A DNA stretch of 64,000 nt from CAZQDP01 sp964592375 (GTDB lineage Bacteria; Bacillota; Clostridia; RUG12999): assembly GCA_964592375.1 (NCBI GenBank), contig CAZQDP010000004.1, positions 1 through 64,000 of the forward strand, read 5' to 3'. The notes below the pieces were generated by a model that saw only the letters and a list, made by a program, of their open reading frames with translations, made no database searches and was not told where the DNA came from. The position numbers and the translations under genes are program-made. Shown here piece by piece: positions 16,602 through 24,500 of the stretch (position 1 is its first letter; every line of letters begins with the position of its first letter).

Positions 16602-18269
16602 TTGGGGAAAAAATCTAAGCTGAAAATTATACCGCTTGGAGGATTAAATGAAATAGGTAAAAATTTGACCGTATTTGAGTACGGATCGGATATATTGATT
16701 GTGGATTGCGGGCTTGCATTTCCGGATGAGGAACTGTTTGGTGTGGATCTCGTAATCCCTGATGTTACCTATTTGATCAAGAACAAAGAGAAAATCAGGG
16801 GTATCGTCCTCACCCACGGCCATGAGGACCATATAGGGTCATTGCCCTATGTACTTAGAGAAATCAATGTGCCTGTGTATGGCACAAGATTTACGTTAGG
16901 GCTGGTGGAGTATAAGCTTAAGGAGCATAATATGCTCAGTAGCGTGAAGCTGAATACTGTCAAAAGAGGCGATGTGATACGGTTGGGATGCTTTGGTGTG
17001 GAATTTATTCATTCCAATCATAGTATCGTGGATGCAATGGCGCTTGCCATTTTAACGCCGGAAGGCCCGATTATTCACACCGGAGACTTTAAAATTGATT
17101 GCACGCCTATTACCGGCACAATGATTGATTTAGCTCGTCTTGGTGAATATGGCAAAAGCGGCGTTCTCGCGCTTATGTCGGATAGTACAAATGTAGAGCG
17201 GCCGGGATATACGATGTCTGAGAGCACGGTTGGCGAAGCGTTTGAAGAAATCTTTGCCGGTGCGAAAAAGCAGAGAATTATCGTGGCTACCTTTGCATCA
17301 AATATTCATCGGGTCCAGCAGATTATCAATGCTGCGGTGAAGCATGGTAGGAAAGTTGCCATTTCCGGACGCAGCATGGAAAACGTCGTGGAAGTCGCGA
17401 TGACACTTGGGTACATGGAAGTGCCAAAAGGAACACTCATTGAATTAGATGAAATAAACCGATACCAACCAAATCAACTCGTTATTTGCTCCACAGGAAG
17501 CCAAGGGGAGCCTATGTCTGCCTTATCACGTATGGCATATTCAGATCACAAGAGGGTGGAAATTACAAGTGGGGATTTGATTATTTTATCAGCCAATCCA
17601 ATACCGGGAAATGAAAAATTGGTAGCAAGGCTGATTGATGAATTGTTCAAACGCGGTGCAGAGGTTATATATGAATCCTTAGGAGATGTGCACGTTTCAG
17701 GCCATGCTTGCCAGGAAGAACTTAAAATTATATTGGGGCTCACAAAGCCCAAATACTTCATTCCTGTGCATGGTGAATACAGGCACCTGCGCCAACACGC
17801 AAAACTTGCGGAAAAAATGGGGATAGCAACATCAAATATATTCGTTATGGATATTGGTAAATCTCTGGAGATAGACGCTAGCGGTGCAAAACTTGGAAAC
17901 CACGTACCATCAGGCAGGGTTTTGGTAGATGGACTTGGTGTAGGCGATGTGGGCAATGTCGTTCTGCGAGACAGAAAGCACTTGGCACAGGATGGCCTCA
18001 TTGTCATTGTGGTTACGATTTCCGGCAGTACGAAGGAAGTGGTTGCAGGGCCGGATATCATATCCAGAGGCTTTGTATATGTAAAAGAGTCGGAGGATTT
18101 AATGGAGAGTGTCAAAGCCGTGGTCAGGGAGTCATTGGAGGGCTGCTTTGCAAACGGAGTGACCGACTGGTCATCACTAAAAACCACCATCAAAAATCAG
18201 TTGGCATCGTACTTGCGTCAGAAAACAAAGCGAAGCCCGATGATTTTGCCGGTGATTGTTGAAGTATAA
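16602..18269 (+). CDS. rnj: Ribonuclease J
   Basis: The 555-residue metallo-beta-lactamase/beta-CASP RNase combines endonuclease and 5'-3' exonuclease activity in Firmicutes mRNA decay and rRNA maturation. The zinc motif HGHEDHIG lies at about residues 71-78. Later ligands and motifs include HSNHSIVDAMA (about 142), HTGDFKID, MSDSTNVERPG, CSTGSQGEPMSAL and HVSGHACQEE (about 368). The C-terminal domain (about 450-555) is present, giving a normal length. The start is TTG at 16602 behind an excellent GGAGGTGAT at 16590-16598. Whether it is the J1 or J2 paralogue cannot be decided. A terminator follows. Confidence 0.95.
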   Translation: MGKKSKLKIIPLGGLNEIGKNLTVFEYGSDILIVDCGLAFPDEELFGVDLVIPDVTYLIKNKEKIRGIVLTHGHEDHIGSLPYVLREINVPVYGTRFTLGLVEYKLKEHNMLSSVKLNTVKRGDVIRLGCFGVEFIHSNHSIVDAMALAILTPEGPIIHTGDFKIDCTPITGTMIDLARLGEYGKSGVLALMSDSTNVERPGYTMSESTVGEAFEEIFAGAKKQRIIVATFASNIHRVQQIINAAVKHGRKVAISGRSMENVVEVAMTLGYMEVPKGTLIELDEINRYQPNQLVICSTGSQGEPMSALSRMAYSDHKRVEITSGDLIILSANPIPGNEKLVARLIDELFKRGAEVIYESLGDVHVSGHACQEELKIILGLTKPKYFIPVHGEYRHLRQHAKLAEKMGIATSNIFVMDIGKSLEIDASGAKLGNHVPSGRVLVDGLGVGDVGNVVLRDRKHLAQDGLIVIVVTISGSTKEVVAGPDIISRGFVYVKESEDLMESVKAVVRESLEGCFANGVTDWSSLKTTIKNQLASYLRQKTKRSPMILPVIVEV

Positions 18270-18305
18270 AATGACATAAAATTCGTATCAACTTGGTTTT
18301 TAATT

Positions 18306-18357
18306 CTCCGCCGCATGCATATGCACAGCATAATGCTGTGGCGGAGTTTTTATTTTT
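18306..18357 (+). terminator. Rho-independent terminator after RNase J
   Basis: An outer stem CTCCGCC/GGCGGAG encloses an inner hairpin CACAGCAT/ATGCTGTG and is followed by a T-rich tail. Confidence 0.88.
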
Positions 18358-18396
18358 TTAGGAGCAAAAGAAATGGAAGAAAAGGAATGAAGTACA

Positions 18397-19842
18397 TTGA
18401 AAGTGAATTATGATGTAATCGTGATCGGGGCAGGACCGGGTGGCATATTTGCTGCCATGGAGTTTAAAAAAAATCATCCTACCATTGATGTATTGGTTCT
18501 TGAACAGGGGAAAAGGCTGGAAAAGAGATATTGTCCTATTGAAAAAACAGGTGCATGCTTACAATGCAAGCCCTTTTGTCATATTACAAATGGCTTTTCC
18601 GGAGCAGGGGCATTTTCTGATGGAAAGCTATCTCTTTTTAATCCGGAAGATGATGATATCCCGGTAGGAGGCGAGCTTCACAGCTACATAGGCGTGAAAA
18701 AAACGCAAGAGCTTATTTCATATGTGGATGATATCTATGTGAAATTTGGTGCCGATAAAAAACTTGAAGGTACAGCGCACAAAGATGAAATCAATGAAAT
18801 TCGCGCCAAAGCAAAAAAGAATGATATTGAGCTTGTTAATATTCCCATTCGGCATCTTGGTACAGAAAAAAGCCATGAACTCTATGGTAAAATTCAAAAT
18901 CATTTGCTTGAAATTGGTGTGGTGTTAAAAACCGATACGGTTGTTACTGATCTGATTATTAAAGATGGCAGAATTTGCGGTGCGAAGACCTTGCCGGCGG
19001 CGAAATATATTAAAAATGAAATCGAAGAAGAAACAGAGTACTTTGCACCCTATGTTGTTATTTCTGTTGGGCGAAAGGGCGCCAAGTGGATGTTCGATAT
19101 GTGTGCTCGCCATCAGATTAAAAACAGCTCCGGTGTGGTGGATATTGGCATTCGATATGAACTGCCTGATAAAATCATGCAAGACATCAATACTTATATG
19201 TATGAGGGGAAGTTTATCGGCTATCCGCTTCCGTACCGCGATAAGGTGCGTACCTTCTGCCAAAATCCAAGTGGATTTGTTTCCTCTGAGGTATATGATA
19301 ACAATCTCACCATTGTAAACGGACACTCATACAAGGATCACAAAAGCACCAATACAAACCTTGCCATCCTTGTATCTCACGAGTTTAAGTATCCTTTTGA
19401 TCAGCCCATTAAATTTGGAAGGAACATTGCGGTCAACACCAATGATTTGGGACAGGGAAATATTTTGGTACAGCGATTTGGCGATATCCTGCGTGGAAAA
19501 CGCACATGGGAGCATGAACTGAAAAACAATACTGTTCAGCCAACCTTAAAATGTGCGGCGGCAGGGGATGTGACCAGTGCATTACCTTATCGCACCATGC
19601 TTGATATTATTAATTTTATCATGAGTATGGATAAAGTGGTGGAGGGTTTTGCTCATTATGATAATCTACTCTACGCCCCCGAAATAAAGTTTTACAGCAA
19701 CAAGGTGACCATTAATAACAGATTAGAAACAAGCATTGAAAACTTATATTGTATCGGTGACACCGGCGGTCTTACCAGGGGGCTTATGATGGCTTCGTGC
19801 TCCGGCGTTGCAGTTGCTCGAAATATTATCAAAAAACTATAA
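18397..19842 (+). CDS. COG2509-type FAD-dependent dehydrogenase of unknown substrate
   Basis: The 481-residue cytoplasmic flavoprotein has an N-terminal Rossmann FAD motif (VIGAGPGGIFAAMEF, about 9-23). A Cys-containing segment TGACLQCKPFCH lies near residue 50, followed by GFSGAGAFSDGKLSL (about 66). A C-terminal FAD-closing motif reads YCIGDTGGLTRGLMMA (about 450). The pattern matches the uncharacterised FAD-dependent dehydrogenase group COG2509. The substrate is unknown. The start is taken as TTG at 18397; GTG at 18403 is an equally possible start given the AAAGGA site at 18381-18386. It is monocistronic as far as can be seen. Confidence 0.82.
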   Translation: MKVNYDVIVIGAGPGGIFAAMEFKKNHPTIDVLVLEQGKRLEKRYCPIEKTGACLQCKPFCHITNGFSGAGAFSDGKLSLFNPEDDDIPVGGELHSYIGVKKTQELISYVDDIYVKFGADKKLEGTAHKDEINEIRAKAKKNDIELVNIPIRHLGTEKSHELYGKIQNHLLEIGVVLKTDTVVTDLIIKDGRICGAKTLPAAKYIKNEIEEETEYFAPYVVISVGRKGAKWMFDMCARHQIKNSSGVVDIGIRYELPDKIMQDINTYMYEGKFIGYPLPYRDKVRTFCQNPSGFVSSEVYDNNLTIVNGHSYKDHKSTNTNLAILVSHEFKYPFDQPIKFGRNIAVNTNDLGQGNILVQRFGDILRGKRTWEHELKNNTVQPTLKCAAAGDVTSALPYRTMLDIINFIMSMDKVVEGFAHYDNLLYAPEIKFYSNKVTINNRLETSIENLYCIGDTGGLTRGLMMASCSGVAVARNIIKKL

Positions 19843-20005
19843 AAATGAAGCGTTTAAAATGAATGAAAACTGCTATAAGCATGCGTTGTAATGAATGAAA
19901 TCAGCTGTATTTTCATTTTTGATAAAATTTAGGAATATCCAGTGTTCATGGGCTTTTCCATCGCCACCCTTCTGCTTTTTTCGTAAAATATGCATAAAAT
20001 GCGGT

Positions 20006-20034
20006 TTGACATTGAGACGCAAAATGTGTATAAT
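20006..20034 (+). promoter_or_regulatory. Full-consensus sigma-A promoter for the NlpC/P60 gene
   Basis: TTGACA (20006-20011), 17-bp spacer, TATAAT (20029-20034), 40 nt before the start codon. Its position rules out in-frame starts upstream of it. The 160 bases before it (19843-20005) hold no gene that I can support. Confidence 0.9.
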
Positions 20035-20073
20035 GGTTACAAAGCAGTTTTGGCATTCCAATGGAAAGGACTG

Positions 20074-20742
20074 ATGCAAGTGCACAAAAGGCTTATTTCT
20101 GCCATTGCCGTTCTCTTATTGCTTATGCAAACGATTGCATATGCTGCTAGTGGAATTGTAAATGCAGATGTGCTAAATGTTCGAGAAAACCCATCAACCT
20201 CTGCTACAATTTTAGGAAAGCTTTATAGCGGAGATGTTGTTCATATTATATCCGAGGAAAATGACTGGCTGAAGATTGAGCATAACGGATCAGAGGCTTA
20301 TGTGTATGGTGCATATGTATCTGAAAGAAGAGAAGGCGAAGTGACCTCAAGATCAGATGTTCGGCGTACAGTTGGGGGCGCAATTGCCGAATATGCAAAG
20401 CAATTTATCGGCGTTCCATATTCATCGGGTGGGTCTACTCCTTTAGGATTTGACTGTTCAGGCCTTACCTCCTATGTATATAGGCAGTTTGGATATTCTC
20501 TCAATCGCACCTCCTCAGGACAGGCATTGCAAGGCTCTTATGTTTCTAAAGACGCTTTGCAACCGGGCGATTTACTCTTTTTCTCTTATTATGGAGGCGG
20601 CAGAATTTCTCATGTTGGTATTTATGCAGGAAATGGCAATATGATTCATGCCACAGTACCCGGTTCCACTGTAAAAATGGCAAGCTTGGATTCATCGTAT
20701 TATCTCAATAATTACATAACCGCCAGACGAATTGCCGATTAA
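20074..20742 (+). CDS. Secreted SH3b-NlpC/P60 cell-wall endopeptidase
   Basis: The 222-residue protein begins with a signal peptide (residues 1-25, ending AYAAS), then a bacterial SH3 domain (about 28-82; NADVLNVRENPSTSATILGK) and a C-terminal NlpC/P60 domain (about 103-222). The catalytic Cys is in FDCSGL (about 128), His in SHVGIY (about 177), and a third polar residue near the MIHA segment. It probably cleaves peptidoglycan stem peptides outside the membrane. ATG at 20074 is chosen because GGAAAGGA lies 5 nt upstream and the promoter at 20006-20034 overlaps any longer reading. It appears to be a single-gene unit. Confidence 0.92.
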   Translation: MQVHKRLISAIAVLLLLMQTIAYAASGIVNADVLNVRENPSTSATILGKLYSGDVVHIISEENDWLKIEHNGSEAYVYGAYVSERREGEVTSRSDVRRTVGGAIAEYAKQFIGVPYSSGGSTPLGFDCSGLTSYVYRQFGYSLNRTSSGQALQGSYVSKDALQPGDLLFFSYYGGGRISHVGIYAGNGNMIHATVPGSTVKMASLDSSYYLNNYITARRIAD

Positions 20743-20755
20743 TTTAAAAAATTTT

Positions 20756-20841
20756 AAAAGTGACTTTTATATGTAGTGACCCCAAAAGTTAGACTAAAAA
20801 GCTAACGAGTAGGGGGGCGGTACATAAGAAGTCACTTTTTT
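20756..20841 (+). terminator. Terminator-like stem with an IS3-end-like insert in its loop
   Basis: AAAAGTGACTT (20756-20766) pairs with AAGTCACTTTT (20829-20839) followed by further T residues, a normal terminator stem for the NlpC/P60 gene. The 62-nt interior is unusual. It is bounded by TATGTA and TACATA, contains TGTAGTGACCCCAAAAGTTA on the left, and has CTAAC and a GGGGGG run on the right with a nested GTTAG/CTAAC hairpin. The left arm resembles an IS3-family terminal repeat. No transposase is present. Confidence 0.6.
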
Positions 20842-20898
20842 GTTTTGCCCGCATATAATGATTGTAGCGGTAATACTTGTATATGTGAGGTGTATAGA

Positions 20899-21438
20899 AT
20901 GTCTTATAGAGTTTTAGGTGAAACGGGGCGAGACCCCGAGGAAGTGTTATCCACATCAAACTGCCGTCCATCTAGAAGAGTGAGGGTGCAGAGAATCGTG
21001 TTTGAGGATGATGCCAATCTCAATGCCAATACAACAATCACCGCTCCGGTTGGAACTGTGATTGAACCTGATTGTGGTACAATTGTATCTCCATACAGGA
21101 TAGAAAGCAACAAAACCCCCTGCATCAACTGTCGCGTTGAAAATGGCAGCATTGTAGTGGAAGGTCTTGTTTATGGTACATTTTATGATTTTCAGTCAGG
21201 AGGGGGAGCACCGTGTCCGAAGCATAACGATGCATCATTTGTCATTCCGGTGCTGCAAACCATTCCTGCCAATATCAGAAATCAAGGTCGATTTATAACA
21301 GATAGCTACGTCAAAGAAATGAACTTTAATGCGGTAGGTTTTCCTGATATTGAAAGCCCTGGTAAAACTCAGCTGCAAATCGGAGTAACCCTTCTTGTGG
21401 AAATTTGTATTACAAGGCCTGAAAATATAGAATGTTAG
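20899..21438 (+). CDS. Uncharacterised Cys-containing protein, first of a tandem pair
   Basis: The 179-residue protein has no signal peptide or membrane helix and eight cysteines. It has a predicted all-beta character, with TITAPVGTVIEPDCGTIVSP (about 48-67) and GSIVVEGLVYGTFYDF (about 83). The C-terminal half (SFVIPVLQTIP, then QLQIGVTLLVEICITRP) follows the strand pattern of SPOCS/DUF3794 domains of spore-coat proteins, but this is only a visual resemblance. The next gene, 24 nt downstream, is a diverged paralogue. ATG at 20899 has GAGGTG about 7 nt upstream. Function is unknown. Confidence 0.8.
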   Translation: MSYRVLGETGRDPEEVLSTSNCRPSRRVRVQRIVFEDDANLNANTTITAPVGTVIEPDCGTIVSPYRIESNKTPCINCRVENGSIVVEGLVYGTFYDFQSGGGAPCPKHNDASFVIPVLQTIPANIRNQGRFITDSYVKEMNFNAVGFPDIESPGKTQLQIGVTLLVEICITRPENIEC

Positions 21439-21462
21439 TGAATTCAAAGGAGTAATGTTTTT

Positions 21463-21963
21463 ATGGTAACCTTTAACACGTCCACTCAATTGCCACAGAC
21501 ACTGCTTGCAGATGTACTTACCTGCTGTCAGAATATATCAGGTGATACCAGCTATACCGTTGAAGCGCCAGCTGGAATTTATATCAATCCGGATACCGGT
21601 TTGGTATCGCCGCCCCTTGTCATTACGCCGGGAGGCAAGGCAACGCTCAGAAGCACATCTGTTATGAACGGTACTGTGGTCGCTGCAGGTGTAATTCCTG
21701 TAAATATATATACGCAAGACAACTTCACACCAATCTTTTGTGGGCTTGAAATTCCTTGGCAGTTAGCGATACAATGCCCTTGTGCGCATACGGATAGCGA
21801 TGTATTTATCAATAATTTTGAAATAACTACTTTAAGTGTAAGCGCATTTATCGGTCCGCAAGGCGACGTTCGTCTGAGTATTTTTGTAACCTTTACATGT
21901 TGTGTCAAAACAACTGAAAAGCAAACGGTGAACGTAGAATCGGCCAACGTTGGCTGCAACTAA
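21463..21963 (+). CDS. Uncharacterised Cys-containing protein, second of a tandem pair
   Basis: The 166-residue protein lacks a signal peptide and membrane segments. Residues about 30-55 (TVEAPAGIYINPDTGLVSPP) align with the same region of the upstream gene. The order of later segments also agrees: NGTVVAAGVIPVNIY, FCGLEIPW, and a final VRLSIFVTFTCCV. It has seven or more Cys, including CC pairs. AAAGGAG lies about 10 nt before the ATG, and the 24-nt gap suggests one transcript with the upstream paralogue. Its stop codon is only 6 nt from the end of the convergent M24 peptidase gene, leaving no room for a separate terminator. Confidence 0.8.
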   Translation: MVTFNTSTQLPQTLLADVLTCCQNISGDTSYTVEAPAGIYINPDTGLVSPPLVITPGGKATLRSTSVMNGTVVAAGVIPVNIYTQDNFTPIFCGLEIPWQLAIQCPCAHTDSDVFINNFEITTLSVSAFIGPQGDVRLSIFVTFTCCVKTTEKQTVNVESANVGCN

Positions 21964-21969
21964 AATGAT

Positions 21970-23163
21970 TTAAACTTCAATAATATCGCATCCTCCGCCG
22001 GTGATGCATTTTCCGCCGGTGGGGGTTACGATGTAGGTGTCTTCAACACCGACAAGCCCAATGCCTGCAATACCTTTTTTGGGTTCCAATGCAATGGCCA
22101 TATTTTCTTTCAGCGGCGCCTTATAGCCTCCGGAAATAATAGGTAGCTCATCAATTTGAAGACCCACGCCATGCCCCAAGAATTTCACCTGACGAGCACC
22201 AAAGCCCATAAAATTTTGCAGAAAATCTGCGGGCAAACCGCCTAAAATTTCTTGATAGATTTCGGAAGGAACAGCACCGGGAATAAGCTTTGCGGCACAA
22301 TCCTTTTGTATTTGAATGCACTTTTTATGTTCCGAATAAACGCCCGAAGGCACGGGTGCACCAAATAGGAACATTTGGGTTTTGTCGGTATGATAGCCAT
22401 CTACCCCGAAGGCAATGTCTATAAATACCAAATCTCCCTTTTGCAGTCTACGCTCTCTGCTACCAATAAACGGAACAGCAGGGGACATGCCATAGCTACC
22501 GCCGGGTCCATCGAAATTGGTAGGATAAAGAGCACTTTCGCCAAAGCCAATCTGCCCTGCCATCATTTCGTTTTGAAACATCGAAAAACGTGCAGTGCCG
22601 TGATGACCCATTTTAACGGCAGCAGTATATAATTCTGCAATAAGGTCAGCCTCGCTGATGCCTTCTTTCAAGTGTTGCGGCACAACCTCCTGCATAAATG
22701 TAATGTGTAATTTGCCCGAAAGCGCCATTTTTTCAAGCTCATAGCTGCTTTTTACCGAACGGACTAAAGAGATAATGTTATCTAGTCCGTGCAAATTTTG
22801 CAGCTTAAAATATTTGCTCAGCCTCGAATACAAACCAAGGGTTGCAATTTCAGTTTCCGTATATGCATTCTCAAAGCGCTCACCAATAGAAGCAGCTGCA
22901 TCGGAGTAGCTGTTCATGGGGCGGATGTCCTCAAACAGACTTTCCTGCACGGCTCGCTCGAAGCTGCGGCGCACAAAAAGAATAGATTCACCGCTTGGTT
23001 TTATGACAAGCATTCCATCCTGCATGGTACCTGTGAAATAATACTGATTTATTCTTCCGAAAAATAAAGCGATATCCCAATTTGGATAAGCCTCGTTCAT
23101 CGCAGAGATGAACCTTTCCTTGCGACTTTGCATTTCTTCTTTTGGCATTGCATATATTCTCAT
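21970..23163 (-). CDS. M24-family metallopeptidase (Xaa-Pro aminopeptidase-like)
   Basis: The 397-residue protein has a creatinase-type N-terminal domain (about 1-150) and a pita-bread M24 domain. Metal ligands are all present: two Asp in FIDIAFGVDGYHTDKT (about 247 and 258), His in LGHGVGLQIDELP (about 329), Glu in ALEPKKGI (about 357) and Glu in VGVEDTYIV (about 372). It should remove N-terminal residues next to proline or act on a related dipeptide substrate; it is cytoplasmic with no signal. ATG at 23163 has AAGGATG about 8 nt upstream. It is convergent with the tandem paralogues. Confidence 0.9.
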   Translation of the reverse strand: MRIYAMPKEEMQSRKERFISAMNEAYPNWDIALFFGRINQYYFTGTMQDGMLVIKPSGESILFVRRSFERAVQESLFEDIRPMNSYSDAAASIGERFENAYTETEIATLGLYSRLSKYFKLQNLHGLDNIISLVRSVKSSYELEKMALSGKLHITFMQEVVPQHLKEGISEADLIAELYTAAVKMGHHGTARFSMFQNEMMAGQIGFGESALYPTNFDGPGGSYGMSPAVPFIGSRERRLQKGDLVFIDIAFGVDGYHTDKTQMFLFGAPVPSGVYSEHKKCIQIQKDCAAKLIPGAVPSEIYQEILGGLPADFLQNFMGFGARQVKFLGHGVGLQIDELPIISGGYKAPLKENMAIALEPKKGIAGIGLVGVEDTYIVTPTGGKCITGGGCDIIEV

Positions 23164-23202
23164 TATTCATTCATCCTTTGCAAAACTTATATCATTATGG
23201 TA

Positions 23203-23231
23203 ATTATATCGGATAAGCTACATAAATACAA
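23203..23231 (-). promoter_or_regulatory. Promoter for the M24 peptidase
   Basis: On the minus strand, TTGTAT (23231-23226), 17-bp spacer, TATAAT (23208-23203), about 40 nt before the start codon. Confidence 0.65.
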
Positions 23232-23320
23232 GTGGGAGCTTTCGAATAATTTCATATTTTTTTTGGGGTCTGTTTTGGTATATATTCATAAAAGTTTTAC
23301 AATTCGCACCATTTTGCAAC

Positions 23321-23349
23321 TTGTAATATAAAAATTATTATGATATAAT
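23321..23349 (+). promoter_or_regulatory. Promoter for the MBL-DUF3006-smc-ftsY run
   Basis: TTGTAA (23321-23326), 17-bp spacer, TATAAT (23344-23349), about 90 nt before the metallo-beta-lactamase gene. No other promoter of this quality is seen before smc. Confidence 0.65.
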
Positions 23350-23440
23350 AAGTGAAAATATATTTTGCCCTTTTTTTATAATGCTTTGTGCTTGCAAATG
23401 ACAAATATTGAAGAGTAAAAAAAGAGAGGTAAGAGGCATA

Positions 23441-24295
23441 ATGAAAAGTTTGTTTTTGGCCTTCATGCTGGCATTGCAATTCGCCTTCTCACCCTTTGGT
23501 CCGCCGCCAAAACCTGTAGCAGAGCCTGCACCGGATGGATTACTAGAAATACATTTTATCAATGTGGGCAATGGAGATGCCATTTTAGTTGGGAGTCAGC
23601 AGCACTGGATGATGGTGGATGCCGCTTCCGGCAGTGCCACAGATGAAGTGTTAAGTTATATGGATAAGCTGGGTATACAGCGTTTGGATAGAATAGTCGC
23701 CACCCACCCTCATGAAGATCATATCGGTGGGATTGATGATGTGATGCTAAAGTATAAGACCGAACAGCTTTATTTGCCCGAAATTCAAGCCAATACTGAT
23801 GCCTATATGAATATGCTCAAAGCGGCACAAAGCCAAAACATTCCGATCAAAATAGCAAAAGCAGGAGATGAATTTGAGGTAGGTAGCAGTAAAATTAAAG
23901 TACTCGCACCTGTGAAACAAAAATATCAAAACATCAATGACAACTCTATTGTCCTCAAAATTACAAATGGCAATAAAAGCTTTCTGCTTACTGGAGACAT
24001 TGAAGCGATTGCCGAATCGGATATTGTAGAGAAGTGGGGAAGTGTGCTGAAAAGCGATGTGCTAAAGGTGCCGCACCATGGTGCCGCTACCTCCTGTAGT
24101 CCCAAATTCTTAAAGGCGGTTTCAGCTACCCATGGAATTATTTCCGTGAAAAAGGATAATCGCTATCAAAATCCGGATGATGCCGTGCTATCCATATTGA
24201 AGTCGTATAAAATGATAACATACAGAACAGATTTGAGTGGAAATATTGTGCTAAAATGTGATGGAGAAGGTTATGCAATTAAAAGCGATCATTGA
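23441..24295 (+). CDS. Exported metallo-beta-lactamase-fold protein (ComEC C-terminal-like)
   Basis: The 284-residue protein starts with a hydrophobic signal or anchor (residues 1-18) and a Pro-rich linker. It then has an MBL domain like the soluble domain of ComEC: FINVGNGDAILV (about 37), zinc motif HPHEDHIGG (about 87-95), DNSIVLKI, LLTGDIE (about 182) and VPHHGAATS (about 206). Such free-standing proteins are probably extracellular nucleases or phosphodiesterases. ATG at 23441 follows an AGAGGTAAGAGG stretch. The downstream DUF3006 gene starts within its last 23 nt, so the two are translationally linked. Confidence 0.88.
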   Translation: MKSLFLAFMLALQFAFSPFGPPPKPVAEPAPDGLLEIHFINVGNGDAILVGSQQHWMMVDAASGSATDEVLSYMDKLGIQRLDRIVATHPHEDHIGGIDDVMLKYKTEQLYLPEIQANTDAYMNMLKAAQSQNIPIKIAKAGDEFEVGSSKIKVLAPVKQKYQNINDNSIVLKITNGNKSFLLTGDIEAIAESDIVEKWGSVLKSDVLKVPHHGAATSCSPKFLKAVSATHGIISVKKDNRYQNPDDAVLSILKSYKMITYRTDLSGNIVLKCDGEGYAIKSDH

Positions 24296-24488
24296 TAGAT
24301 TTGAAGGCAAAGTTGCCATTTGTGAGCAGGATGGCAAAATGATTACTATTTCAAAAACCCAATTGCCAAGCGGAGCGCAAGAGGGAGATGTGCTCATTTT
24401 ATCGGATGAAGGCATAAAAATTGATGCCTTAGAGACCAAACTTCGCAAAAAAAAGGCAGAGGTGCTACTGAAAAAGCTGCAAAGCTAA
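24273..24488 (+). CDS. DUF3006 family small protein
   Basis: The 71-residue cytoplasmic protein matches DUF3006: an N-terminal beta segment DRFEGKVAICEQDG, then a Lys-rich C-terminal helix. DUF3006 genes are commonly found right after ComEC-like MBL genes, as here, but the function is unknown. ATG at 24273 is chosen for the GGAGAAGG at 24263-24270; an earlier in-frame GTG at 24258 lacks a site. It overlaps the MBL gene by 23 nt and ends 12 nt before the smc start, with the smc ribosome binding site overlapping its stop codon. Confidence 0.85.
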   Translation: MQLKAIIDRFEGKVAICEQDGKMITISKTQLPSGAQEGDVLILSDEGIKIDALETKLRKKKAEVLLKKLQS

Positions 24489-24500
24489 GGAGTGTTTGCA

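Noticed and set aside
20743..20850. A complete insertion sequence
   Set aside because: Only an IS3-like end sequence is present; there is no transposase frame and no pair of full-length terminal repeats.
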